Origin: Serilophus lunatus
Taxonomy: Eukaryota; Chordata; Aves; Passeriformes; Eurylaimidae
Direction of reading: 5' to 3'
DNA: 64,000 bases
NCBI GenBank assembly: GCA_013399895.1
Contig: VXBA01003280.1
Coordinates: forward strand, 69,515-133,514
The first letter of the stretch is position 1. Every line of letters starts with the position of its first letter. The translations under genes were made by a program, and so were the position numbers. The notes beneath the pieces are model-generated. The model had not been told where the DNA came from and ran no database searches. It was given only the letters and a program-made list of their open reading frames with translations. Shown here piece after piece: positions 33,420 to 44,091 of this stretch.

Positions 33420-36182
33420 GTATATTTAATTCAGTTGTGGTGCAACAACGGTTGTGTTACACTGCTCTTACTATTAAATTTAGATCTAAATTACTTTAAA
33501 AATGACATAAGTATTAAAAAGAACTAGTAAATAGATCTTTCAGCTGCTGTTGAAGATTTTTTTTTGTTGTTGTTTTGTCTCAGCATCTGTCTGTACAAAA
33601 TCCATGTTAAAAATAACATAAATTTATGGATAAGTGTCTTGTGAGTGGGGATGTATCTTGTACTTGCATAGATCCAGACTGTAAGTTTGATGAGAAAACT
33701 TCTGTGTCAAAGCATTTCTGAGGCAGAGGACTGTAAGATTAGAACACTGCTATTAATTGTCTCTTTACTTTTAACATTATTAATATTCAGAAGTATCAAA
33801 TTTTTCAAGGGATTGCACAGGATATTTTACAGCACTCCTGAACTGTCCTGTATTTGTTGAATGGATCATGAATATATGTGTGGGTTGTACCTGCCTCTGT
33901 GGGATTACCCTGTAAATTGAAAACAGTTTTATAGAACTCATGGCCGTGAACTTGATCCATTGAAGTATTGGGTATGCTAGTTTGGTGCACTGTAAATTTT
34001 TATTAATAGTTAAGTACTGCAGTAAGTTTTACCTGGAATTGGATGCAATTAGGAAGTTTTTCCTTGTCATCAAGGATAACACAAAATTCAGATGATAAAT
34101 TGCTGAAGTAGGGTTTTGTGAAGACTAAAGAGATGCTTTAGTTTTTAGTTAATTCTATTTGGAAAGTCTTGAAAGTACTTTTTTATATAAGTAGTCAAAT
34201 ATACTTTATAGGCATAAATGTATCCGTGACCATCATAGAGTGGTCATGCAAGAGGATGGACTTAGAGCAGGTCAAGATTTTTAAGTCTTGTCCTCTTATT
34301 CCTCTAGAACTTTTCTTTCAGACTCTCAGCCTTTATAATAAAAGGAAATGAAGTAGTTTATGCTGTTATTTTTGTTTACTTAGCCGCTAAATATTTACTC
34401 ACCACTGTTGAACTCTTACCCTGGGGTGAATAAGTCATCTTTGAGGGCCATTTTTCTTCTACAGACTAGCAGGACCAAGGAGAAACCTCCAAATGGGGCT
34501 CATTTCTGCTGGTTGGTTAATAAACTCATGGCAATACATGGCCCTGACCTAAACAGTGAGACACATTGGGGGGAAAGCGTATAAAAAGTTATGTAGATGC
34601 TACATAAAATTTGAGGTCGAGAAGCTTAGAGAAGTACTGACATAGATGGAATATCGTCTCTTTTCAACATACCTAATGGTGAATACACAGTAGTAAGAGC
34701 AGCATCTGCTTTCAGTTCAGCTGCTTTTACAGTTGCCTCTTCCAGCTATCAGCCATGGCAAGTTTTTACCAGGAGCTTCTTTCTTAAAGGCCCTGTGGTC
34801 ACTGTTGCCTGACAAACAATTTCTTTCATGTCTTTGTTCTTAAATAATTTTAATTTTCTTAGGCTCTTTCACTTCTTGGGATGCACCTATGCCTTGGTGC
34901 ATTTGTACTTGGTTTGTGTTCTCTTCAGAATCTCTTTCTAGACAAGGCTGATTGAGGACTCCTTTTCTCTTTTTACTCATTAAATTTCAGTGTCATAGGG
35001 TGCAAAGTGAATTTTTTTTAAGTGCAATGACATTTGTTAAAATATGCACATTATTTCTTATTACACAGATCATTTGACATTTTCCAAATGTGTAGAATTA
35101 CTGGGAGGTGTGCCTCAGCCTAGGATTCTAGTCTAAGTGTGGTGACTTTCTGAAGTCAACTGCAGAAACAGTGTGCTTTGGAGCAGTGAATACAACCCAT
35201 TTGACCTTCAAGATTACTTGTGCTGTAACTCCCTCCTTCCTTTTTATTAGCTCGTATTTCTTAAAATTATTCCCGTAACACCTTATTACAGCTATGTTTC
35301 TCTTTTGTTTCTATCTGTCTCCTTCTCTTCATAATTATTTGAGTTCCCCTTTCCCACCCTTTTACCCATTCTGTCTGGTTTTATATCTTATATAAAATTA
35401 CCATAAAAGTCTAAGATTATCTACCTATTGCTTTTAGTGCTAGAGAAGATTCTGGGAGAAACTCTTGATGCCATTTCCTTTTCTTCTGTGATCTCAGTTT
35501 TAATTTCTGTAGAATATTCATTCCTCATGGATGACACAAGCCAGAAGGTGCTTCCTTCTTGTATAGCAATGTGTCTTAATTCAAGTGATTTTCTTGAAAA
35601 GCCATTCTTTCTGACTTTGGTCCTTTTCTTTCATTGTTCACAAAACCTTTTTCCCTCAAGACATGTTCTCATAAGCACGGATTTCTTTATTTTTTTTTTT
35701 CTGTGTCAAACTTGTGACGTGGATATTCATCTTGATAATTTATGGTTAACCATATTTTTTGTTTCTTCAGTCTTTCCATTTTACCAGCTAAACAAACTGT
35801 TCAGTCTTACTTTCCTGTGTACTTAAAGTTGCTTTTCCAGCTGTTTCTCATGTGCCGCTTGATAATGAATTGGCACTCCTTGTTACCATTTTTACCTTGC
35901 CTTGCTTCAGCCTGGCACGTTGAACTGCGCTCCACTCCAAGTGTACTCAGCTTATGGGGAGACTTCCTGTCTTCAGATGGACTTTTCTCAATGCAAGTTA
36001 ACTGAAGACAGAAGTGAATGTGTCAGATTAAGCACATTTGCATTATTTGAAGGTTTCAACCTTTACATCCATCCCTGTGTTTACCATTATTCATCAACCC
36101 TCTGAATAAATTCTTAGAATCAGAAATACACGTGTGGCAGTGGGAGAGACAACAAAGAAGATGCACTTGTGACTGAATGTAT

Positions 36183-36700
36183 TCATAGACTCATTTAAGT
36201 TGGAAAAGACTTCTAGAGTCATTGAGTCAAAACGTCAACCCAGCACTTCCAAGACCACCAACAAACCATGTCACTGGGTGCCACACCTACATTTCCCTGG
36301 GCAGTCTGTTCCAATGCTTGACAGCCCTTTCCATGGGAAATTTTTCCTAATGTCTAATCTAAGCCTCCTCTGGTGCAGCCTGAGGCCATTTGCTCATGTC
36401 CTGTTGCTTGTTATCTGGAAGAAGAGACCAATTCCCACTTGGCCACAACCTAAGCCTCCTTTTCTCCAGGCCGGGCTCCCTCAGCCATCCCTCATGAATC
36501 TCATGTTCCAAACCCTTCCCCAGCTCTGTTCTCTTCCCTGGACATGCTCCAGTCCCTCAGTGTCTTTATTGGCACGTGAGACCCAAAGCTCATCCCAGGA
36601 TTTGAGGAGGAGTCACAGCAGTGCCCAGTCAGGGGGACAGTCACTGTCCTGGCCCTGCTGGACACTATTCCTGGTCCAGGTCAGGATGGTCTTGGTCAAG
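36183..36700 (-). mobile_element. CR1 LINE fragment (3' end)
   Basis: Reverse-complement CR1: TTTAAGTTGGAAAAGACTTC tail, ACGTCAACCCAGCACTTCC, CAGTCTGTTCCAATGCTTGA, CCTCCTCTGGTGCAGCCTGA, GGAAGAAGAGACCAATTCCC, GCCTCCTTTTCTCCAGGCC and GACATGCTCCAGTCCCTCAG. A 175-codon open frame on the plus strand here is CR1 antisense and not a gene. Confidence 0.9.
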
Positions 36701-39700
36701 GTAAACTTTTTTTTTTCCCCCCAATAAAGGTTGGAAAATAGACAGAAATAATACGTTTTGAGTCTTGACATAGTCTGACCAGTGTACCCATAGTGGCATT
36801 TGCTTTCAGCATATTTTGATAGGTTGTGAAAGAGGAATTGGCCGGTATAAAATGCATTTAAAATGTTTTCTTGTTTGGAAAGCATCATTCAGACAGGGCA
36901 GTGGTTGTTTTTCCCCAGTGAAGAAAAATGGTTCCCTTAGTTTTCTAATTCCGAGTAAAACAGTAAGTCTCTATCAGATGCTTTATAGCTCCTGGGGCTC
37001 TGCCTGGAGTGGTTATGAAGCACTGATTGTATTTGGATTTGCTCTGTAAGAGAGGTCAAGCTTACAGATGTCTGGACCTGTTGGGTATTTAACTGGAAAA
37101 TGCTCCTTTATGCCTTGGCAAAATTGTTTTGTTCTGCAGTGTGAACTAGCTAATTTTCTGAGCTGTTTGGTGCCAGGTTATTTGATGTAAAAATAGATCT
37201 ATTTCCTTAGCCATAAAAAAGAGTGAATGTTTTGATCTGTTTGAATGATAACAGAATCAAGCAATTGCAAGCCAAAGGATGGGTCTTGCAGTTAATCCTC
37301 CCTCATTTGCCAGCCCTGCTGCAACCTACACTACATGTGGAACGTTTGCACATCTCCAGGATGAAATGGGAAGGTTAATTCTTAGGTCCAAAGGTCTGGA
37401 GAGTGAGGCAATAAAATTTACTCCTAATTAATGCTTATGGTTTGACACTGAGTTTCAGATTGATACCTGGGTATGACAGATGGCTTCATATGTAGTTTAA
37501 TGGATAATTTCTGGTGATTTCACTGAGATTAAAGGGGTGAGTGGGGGATGGTCTCTTACTACTGTTCTGGAAAGCTGGATTTCCTCCTACTGTGACTAGA
37601 GACTTGAAACTGAGGTACCATCAGGTAAAACAAAATAGCATCAGCATGTTGGATATGCTTTAAATGCTTAGCAAGCTGTAAAATTAAAGAAACTGAAGAA
37701 AGAAGCTATGTATTTCATTGCCAGAACAAAACAGCATTGTGTTGTAGACTCCCTACAGAGTACAAGGCTTCTCTTAGCAGCCCTTTTAATAGCTTGAACA
37801 TGTCTTTATTTTGAAGATTGAAATTGAGATGCCAAAGCAAGTATCTTTTTTTAAATTAATGTTACAAAAATAAGTCTCTTCCTTTTGTTATTTGTTGAAA
37901 TATTTGTTGTTCGCTTGAGCAGGAATTATATCACTCTCATTTGGTCGTCTCAAGAATTTACTGAATAAATAAGATGCTGAGAAGAATGACTTTAGAGGGC
38001 CCACAGAATCTTACTAGTATCAATGCATTAAGTTAAAACCCAGATCCGTATGCAAACGAATCCTATTAGCAATAAAACAGCTTATTGTCGTCATTTTGTG
38101 TTGTTGATACTGCCTTGCAGTGAAAATAAAACCTTGATTTGTTTTTCTATGGTGCTAAAAGGGGCTAGCACAGCAAAGCTGAGGCAGAACTCACATGACT
38201 AAGCCCCTGTAAAATCCTTGATTATCTTTAACTCCCCAGTCTCTGTAATTGGAAAGCTGTTTGTAAATGTACAAACTCAAAGAATGTAGATTTGTCTACC
38301 TAGACAGCTGTTTTAAAAGTAGGAAAACTACACTGGCATGATGAATCTGTCTGCATGTTTTGATCCTAGACTGAAATACTTCAGTATCATGCATCCCAGT
38401 TGGATAATTTGGTTCCTAATTAAGATTTTATTGTCTGTTTTGCCTGTCTACAGCTGCAACATGGTGTCTATACAATGCTGTCACTTGTTTATTTAAAAGT
38501 AGCACCTCCAAAAATGATGCTGGCTTTTAAAATTTAGTAATTGTTAAAACTTGAATTTGGAGGTCATACTTAATCTGGCATGTCTTGAGCTATTTTTTTT
38601 GAAATCTGCACTTTAAAACAATCCTACTAATTTCCAGAAACGTTTGCAAGTGTGTGTTTCAGGCACCAAATTTGAGAATCTCTTCCCACAGCTGTTCTGT
38701 CTCATTGAAGGATAATAGAAATTCTGTATCTAGACAGGAAAACTTGGATAGACTTCTTGTGCTGTTGTGTGCCTCCCTTCATGAATTCTTCAGCTGCAAG
38801 GGTATCGATATGGCTCAAACTGAACAACAATCTAGTTTTCTCAGAATTTTATCCTGAGAGAGAATTTTACTCCTGAGAGAGAAAACTTTGGAAAAGGTAA
38901 TACAGTTGAGGATTTCCACTACAAAAAGCAATTAATTAAGACTAGTTCTAGGTGAGAGAGTCTGGCCAGTTATGTACAAAACTTGAAAAAACCATGAAAG
39001 GAAAGGACAGAACCTCAGAGTAGTTTAGTTAGATGGTGGGTCCTGTCAACCTAAACTGGAGTGGAAAACTAGATCATGTTTAAATTGTCAGCTTGCAAGA
39101 GGGGCAGCCTTATTGTGAAGAGTGGTGTCATATCTTATTACTTTGTGACTGTGAAGGCACAAAATAACTACGTGGTTCTTTATGGTGTAAGGGGATTGGT
39201 AAAGATTCTTTTCACCAGCAGTGCAGTAGGTAAGGTGTCTCTAGCCCAAATCCAGTGCAGTTTTCTAACAGCTCTCTAGAGCAATTCCAGTGAGCTCTTT
39301 CATGAGGTTCTCAAATTTTAATGGGGTTCAGAATAAAGAATGGTTTGAGGACTGTGTCCCTCTTTTATTTTCATAAAGCTCTTTTAGAGGAAGAAAAGAA
39401 GAAAACCTGAAAGACTTTGATTGCTCTCTGCCTTTGGTAACTTTCAATCTTTTGTTTGATGAAAGAGGGAGGAGACACAAAGTTTTATTGGAAGGCAGGG
39501 TAGTTCTTCACATTACAAGCTCATTTCCATGGGTCATTTCAAGTTTTAAGTAGATGTTATAGATAAATATGCAGGGGGCTCTGCAGAATCTTTGGGTTTG
39601 ATCAAATCCTTCATAAACCGAAAAAACCCCGTGGTTTGTTGGGCATGAACACTCTGGTGATGAGGCTTTTGCACTAAGAGGTGCCTTGGCTCACAGACTG

Positions 39701-41630
39701 CAGGGCTGCCCTGTGTATGGTTGTATTGCACAAATATAAGTGACAGATGCCATCTCTTACAGTTTTACTGATGATAAAAGTCAGAGCCCAGCTAAACTGA
39801 TTGGAGTGTTCATAGTACTTGTCCAGGATGTACTATAAAGCCTGTGATCTCACATGTATTATTCAGCATAAGGGATGTATTTTTTCCTAAGAAGCTTATA
39901 CAACACTTCTGCTGAATTCTTCTGCTTTTTCTATTTGGGGACAAATTTCAAGCCTCCCCAAGGGATAATAAAAATGCAGGAAGGGGATTGTAATGGATTC
40001 AGTTTTGTCCTAATCAAACTGCAGTGGCACTGTGTGGTTTAGTTGCATTCAACTGAGCGTGATAAGAGCAAGGTGATGCAGCTGAGTCCCAGGGACTGCT
40101 TCCTCCAGGCAGCTCCTAGGACAGCAGAAAGGGGGAAAACATCCTTCATTTTCTATCTACATGACATTGATTAAGTGTTCAGAACTGCCTTTCTGTTGCT
40201 GGGTTTCTCTGCTGTTGTTTGTTTCAGCCCTCAGAAAAGACTGTTCAGAAAGGCAGATTTAACGTGGTCAATGCACGGCTGGGAAAAATTGAATGGGATG
40301 CTTTGTTGCATAAACTGCCTTTACAAACAGAATCTGAGGGTTCCATTGTGATGTCAGCTGTAATTTATGAAATTATATTTAAATTTTTGCTTCATTTATT
40401 GTATTGGTTTGTGTTAATGTTTTAAATGGGAAGACCGAAGTATGGATTGATTGAAATCATGGAATATTAGTTCTCAGGGACTCTTTAGTCTTCCTGAATT
40501 GTTGCCACAGGCTGTTAAAATGAATCAAATAATTTTGTAGCACTTCTGAAAACATATATTCTCAAACTGGGTTAAAATTCCTAGCTGGAGTGAAGCTATA
40601 ATGTGCTTTTTTTTTTTTTTTTTACTTTCTCCTTGTGTCTGGCAAATCTCTGTTTAAATAATTTGTGACACCATTTTCACAGTTCTTTGTAAATTGCATT
40701 GTTATGTTAGTCACTTCACTCCTAATAACAAAACTGCTTAGAAATAGTAGTGCAATCTCCAACTAACTGTAAAATGATAACAAAATTCAGAATTATCAAA
40801 CAATGTCTTTTTTTCTGATCCTTGGTACTACAGTCATTCTTCTGTGATATTTCTACCACAGCCTTTGACAAAATGTCCTGCATTTGTAGTTTCTAATGTG
40901 GGCCTTCTGTCAGCTCACTGTTTGAGGATGCAACTGAGAGTTATGCCAAATGGAGAGCTCTCAAGTTCTTCCTGAATTTCAAACCAGCTTAGTTTTGAAA
41001 TTGCTGTTTGTTTTCATTTTCATAATAAAATTATTGGGGGAAAAATGATCTTTCTGTAATAGAACATTAACAATGGCTTTTGAAATCATAGTAAGTAATG
41101 AAATACTTTGGATCCAGTGAGACAGAAAAGTAGTAACAGTGGATGTGGCTTGGGTGAGGGATGAAGATAAATGGGGCAAAGGAGGCCTGATAAGAGGGTA
41201 GCAGAGAAGTTACTGCTGAGGATTGGGATCATTGCTCTCCTGTAATGCGTTTTAGTAGAATCATCTGTTTAGATGTAGCTCCTGTGGATTTAAAGTGATG
41301 GCATGAAGTGGCTCTCCAGTAGGCTTCCTAAATGTACAAATTTACAAATTTGTGTATTTTTTTATATTGTATATTCCTCAATTTCCAGATGTACTTTCAA
41401 TTGAAGGTCTTGGGAAGGACTTAAAAAAGTAAATTTTCTCTTAAATTGAGATGAAGTGTTTTCCTCCTGTGTAAAAGCATTTGCTCTGGATGTAACTGAA
41501 GGACATACCTATCAAGTGTTGTGGTCAAGAGAGCCTGGCGGTTTGTAAGAACAGAACTTGGAATTAATCATGTGTATTCTTGAAGTGCCATGAAGATTTC
41601 TGTTGATGTTTCCTGCCAGATAAAAACATT

Positions 41631-41668
41631 TCCTAGTTAGAGCTTAAATTCCTAGTTAGAGTTTAAAT
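41631..41668. repeat. 19-bp tandem duplication, one mismatch
   Basis: TCCTAGTTAGAGCTTAAAT is followed directly by TCCTAGTTAGAGTTTAAAT. Confidence 0.9.
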
Positions 41669-42111
41669 GAAATGCAACACAAATGCAAACCACATGGCAT
41701 ATACAGCAGGAAGTGGAATAGGTTTTTGTGACTCTGTGGTTTTACTCCAAGTTGGTTAATATAGCCAAGGAATACAGTGGTTTTCCATAATCACAAGTGA
41801 AATATTCAGCATATCAGCTTTTTGGGTGGACTGTGAGAGAAGTAAAGCCTCCAACAAGACTCAGCATCTCACCAGGTTCAACTGCACTTAGTCTGACTTG
41901 ACATTTGTTGTCAAGACAAAGACTTACAGCTTTGAAAACTTAAAGGAAACCTTTGTAACCTTTTTAATTCTGATTAATTGGGAACAGCTTCTCATGCGAC
42001 ATAAGGGTATATGATGCACCTTTTCTGTTACTGTGTGAGATTCAGTTCTGCAACCGAAGTAATTTCCTTTCCCCCCCCCCTTTCTTTTTTTNTTTTCTTT
42101 TCCCCCTTTAG

Positions 42112-42221
42112 GAGAGGTCCTGAGAGGAAAGATAACAGTCCGCAAAAACAGAAAGGATCCACGGTCCCTCTTCATAACCCTTTCAGTGAAGGACACACAG
42201 CAGACCTACAGCCTCCAGTGA
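42112..42221 (+). CDS. PRMT3: PRMT3 last coding exon with stop codon
   Basis: The acceptor lies after a long C/T tract that includes ten consecutive C and one N (42092). The exon is 110 nt: two bases complete Gly, then 35 codons, then TGA at 42219-42221. It reads EVLRGKITVRKNRKDPRSL then FITLSVKDTQQTYSLQ-stop. Human ends EALKGKVTVHKNKKDPRSL then TVTLTLNNSTQTYGLQ, the same length. This frame differs from the longer open frame that starts at 42011, which reads through the exon out of phase and is not the protein. Confidence 0.95.
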
Positions 42222-42530
42222 AAATCCTCTGCATGTTACTTTGGAAGGTGTTAAATGCAAATGCTGGATTTAACTGTTGGTAACTGTTCCTAAACATCCA
42301 GAAATGGTAAACCCTTGGGTCTATGTGTGCATGAGCACACACAAGAGTATGAAAACTTTACCTAGAATTCAGAGCAGTGTTTGGATGCTTTTGCTCTGGG
42401 ATATGGAGACTTGACAACAAAATCAATTTCTGCTACTTCGCATAATGCGAGGAAGGCAGGAAAGATGGGTTTTGGGTTAGGTGAAACTGCTGGAGGAGAA
42501 AAATGAGTTTGAAGCCTTGCTGTGAGGAAC

Positions 42531-42536
42531 AATAAA
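42531..42536 (+). terminator. Proximal poly(A) signal of PRMT3
   Basis: Canonical AATAAA about 310 nt after the stop codon. The downstream sequence is only moderately T-rich, so this may be the weaker, optional site giving a short 3'UTR. Confidence 0.5.
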
Positions 42537-42750
42537 TATGATCCCTCAGTATTGTATTATTCTCCCACTGGCAAAATCCTTGCATAATACTTTTTTTATT
42601 AAAGAAGAAGCTAAATTATGTACCTGGTAGCTGGAAATCCTAATGGGAATAATTTTGGAATTCCAACTGCAAGATTGCAGCAACAAAGACAGTATTTTTA
42701 TTACAGTTTTGTAATTAAAAAGTTGTACACATTTCAGTTACATTTATCTA

Positions 42751-42756
42751 AATAAA
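42751..42756 (+). terminator. Distal poly(A) signal of PRMT3
   Basis: Canonical AATAAA about 530 nt after the stop codon. It is followed within about 25-55 nt by a strong GT/T-rich element, the usual arrangement for an efficient vertebrate cleavage site. It is my preferred 3' end for PRMT3. Confidence 0.65.
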
Positions 42757-43010
42757 TGAACCCAATATGATACATAATGTGGTTTTGGTTTTCTTGTTTT
42801 CTGTGTAATTGGAAATTCTCCTGTTTATCCAGGGGTGGCTCATTTATTTGTGCCTGCAGGTTTTTTTCTGTACTGGCCTATTGGGGCACAGGTGGATGGA
42901 AGTGTGTGTTTTAGCAGCTTTAGGAAAAATATTACAAACAGATAGCAATTGCTGAAAGGGTGGATTTGGTTTGGCTTCTTATGGAAACTCTTTGGACAGT
43001 CAAGAGTTGA

Positions 43011-43015
43011 CTGTT
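43011..43015. repeat. Left target-site duplication of LTR 43016-44086
   Basis: CTGTT, identical to 44087-44091. Confidence 0.7.
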
Positions 43016-43107
43016 TGTAGTGGGTTGAAAAGGGGGGGGGGGGGCAGGGGGGGGTGCTGGCAAGTTTTTGGAGGGGGGGGGGGGGGGAAAAGGGGACAGG
43101 ATCCCCC

Positions 43108-43645
43108 NNNNNNNNNNNNNNNNNNNNNNNNNNNNNNNNNNNNNNNNNNNNNNNNNNNNNNNNNNNNNNNNNNNNNNNNNNNNNNNNNNNNNNNNNNNNN
43201 NNNNNNNNNNNNNNNNNNNNNNNNNNNNNNNNNNNNNNNNNNNNNNNNNNNNNNNNNNNNNNNNNNNNNNNNNNNNNNNNNNNNNNNNNNNNNNNNNNNN
43301 NNNNNNNNNNNNNNNNNNNNNNNNNNNNNNNNNNNNNNNNNNNNNNNNNNNNNNNNNNNNNNNNNNNNNNNNNNNNNNNNNNNNNNNNNNNNNNNNNNNN
43401 NNNNNNNNNNNNNNNNNNNNNNNNNNNNNNNNNNNNNNNNNNNNNNNNNNNNNNNNNNNNNNNNNNNNNNNNNNNNNNNNNNNNNNNNNNNNNNNNNNNN
43501 NNNNNNNNNNNNNNNNNNNNNNNNNNNNNNNNNNNNNNNNNNNNNNNNNNNNNNNNNNNNNNNNNNNNNNNNNNNNNNNNNNNNNNNNNNNNNNNNNNNN
43601 NNNNNNNNNNNNNNNNNNNNNNNNNNNNNNNNNNNNNNNNNNNNN
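43108..43645. other. Assembly gap (538 N)
   Basis: Run of N directly after repeated G-homopolymers inside the LTR. Open frames running through it are artefacts. Confidence 0.99.
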
Positions 43646-43993
43646 TTGACTCAGCCCACCTCCATCGGCATTGGAGCCACATGAGCACAACTACAGGTTG
43701 AAAGCTTCCCCAAATAATATCCCGGGTTGGGGGGGGGAGAACCTTTCACTGTGTTGTTTTTTTTTTTCAGAGATTCCAAGGGCTGGGAGTTGGCTACCTA
43801 TCAGAGAGGGAGAAGAAAGAGAAAAGTGGCTCTTCCTTTCCACTGCCTCTCTGTGGCCAGTTTGGCTGGCCTTTGAAAGCAGTTCCCTTATTCCTTTTTT
43901 CTTGGTTTTCCTTTTTGTGGTTTTGCTGTGTGCTTGTTTTTTATGTGTTGAGTCTGGGGTTCCCTAAACTGTGTTTTCTTTGAGCTCCAGACA

Positions 43994-43999
43994 AATAAA
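43994..43999 (+). terminator. LTR poly(A) signal
   Basis: AATAAA followed by GTGTTTCGCTGTTGTC, a GT-rich downstream element, about 90 bp before the LTR's right end. It is in the PRMT3 sense orientation, so it could serve as a back-up 3' processing site for read-through. Confidence 0.55.
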
Positions 44000-44086
44000 G
44001 TGTTTCGCTGTTGTCACATTCTGTCATTCTTCTCGTCATTACTAAGAGTGCCCCCTAGTTAATATTGTGGTGCTTAAACCACCACA

Positions 44087-44091
44087 CTGTT
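44087..44091. repeat. Right target-site duplication of LTR 43016-44086
   Basis: CTGTT, identical to 43011-43015. Confidence 0.7.

Larger units (their letters stand above)
33420..42111 (+). other. PRMT3 last intron, 8692 bp
   Basis: Contains one CR1 fragment (36183-36700), a near-perfect 19-bp tandem duplication (41631-41668), and poly-T tracts such as 40610-40623. It ends in an unusually long C/T tract with ten consecutive C before the acceptor. I see no other gene. Confidence 0.87.
1..42775 (+). other. PRMT3: PRMT3 gene, 3' part (last seven coding exons and 3'UTR)
   Basis: Protein arginine N-methyltransferase 3, a type I enzyme that transfers methyl groups from S-adenosylmethionine to arginines, mainly of 40S ribosomal protein S2, in the cytosol. 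Seven exons with AG/GT borders join in phase into a C-terminal block of about 233 residues. It matches, without indels, the human region from just after the SAM-binding core to the final TYGLQ (here TYSLQ). The N-terminal zinc finger and the SAM motif I exons (VLDVGCGTG) are not in this window and must lie upstream. The gene is interrupted by introns of 7064, 4956, 5031, 11949, 207 and 8692 bp that hold CR1, SINE and LTR insertions. The left edge is only the window edge, inside an intron. The right edge is an estimate from the poly(A) signal at 42751. Confidence 0.95.
42222..42775 (+). other. PRMT3: PRMT3 3'UTR
   Basis: AT-rich sequence after the PRMT3 stop codon. It contains two AATAAA hexamers (42531-42536 and 42751-42756). 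The end is an estimate about 20 nt past the second hexamer, where a GU-rich stretch (many GTTTT/TTGG steps at 42780-42808) begins, as expected downstream of a cleavage site. No reading frame of note. Confidence 0.7.
43016..44086 (+). mobile_element. ERV LTR (or gap-containing ERV) with 5-bp target-site duplication
   Basis: Starts TGTAGTGGGTTGAAAAGG and ends TTAAACCACCACA. CTGTT flanks it exactly at 43011-43015 and 44087-44091. The termini are imperfect inverted repeats (10 of 13 bases), as in LTRs. AATAAA at 43994-43999 near the right end puts the sense strand on plus, the same as PRMT3, with the right end as R-U5. G-runs at 43033-43088 precede 538 N (43108-43645), so the middle is unknown. 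It could be a solo LTR or hold more of the provirus. No retroviral coding sequence is visible. It lies about 240 bp beyond the preferred PRMT3 poly(A) site. Confidence 0.75.

Noticed and set aside
36200..36727. 175-codon plus-strand frame
   Set aside because: Lies wholly in a CR1 copy read on its antisense strand.
42011..42283. 90-codon frame over the last PRMT3 exon
   Set aside because: It is out of phase with PRMT3. The true frame starts at 42112 and ends in TGA at 42219-42221.
42840..43701. Several 190-280-codon open frames on both strands
   Set aside because: They run through 538 N, translated as X, and through G-homopolymers. No coding evidence remains once the N are removed.
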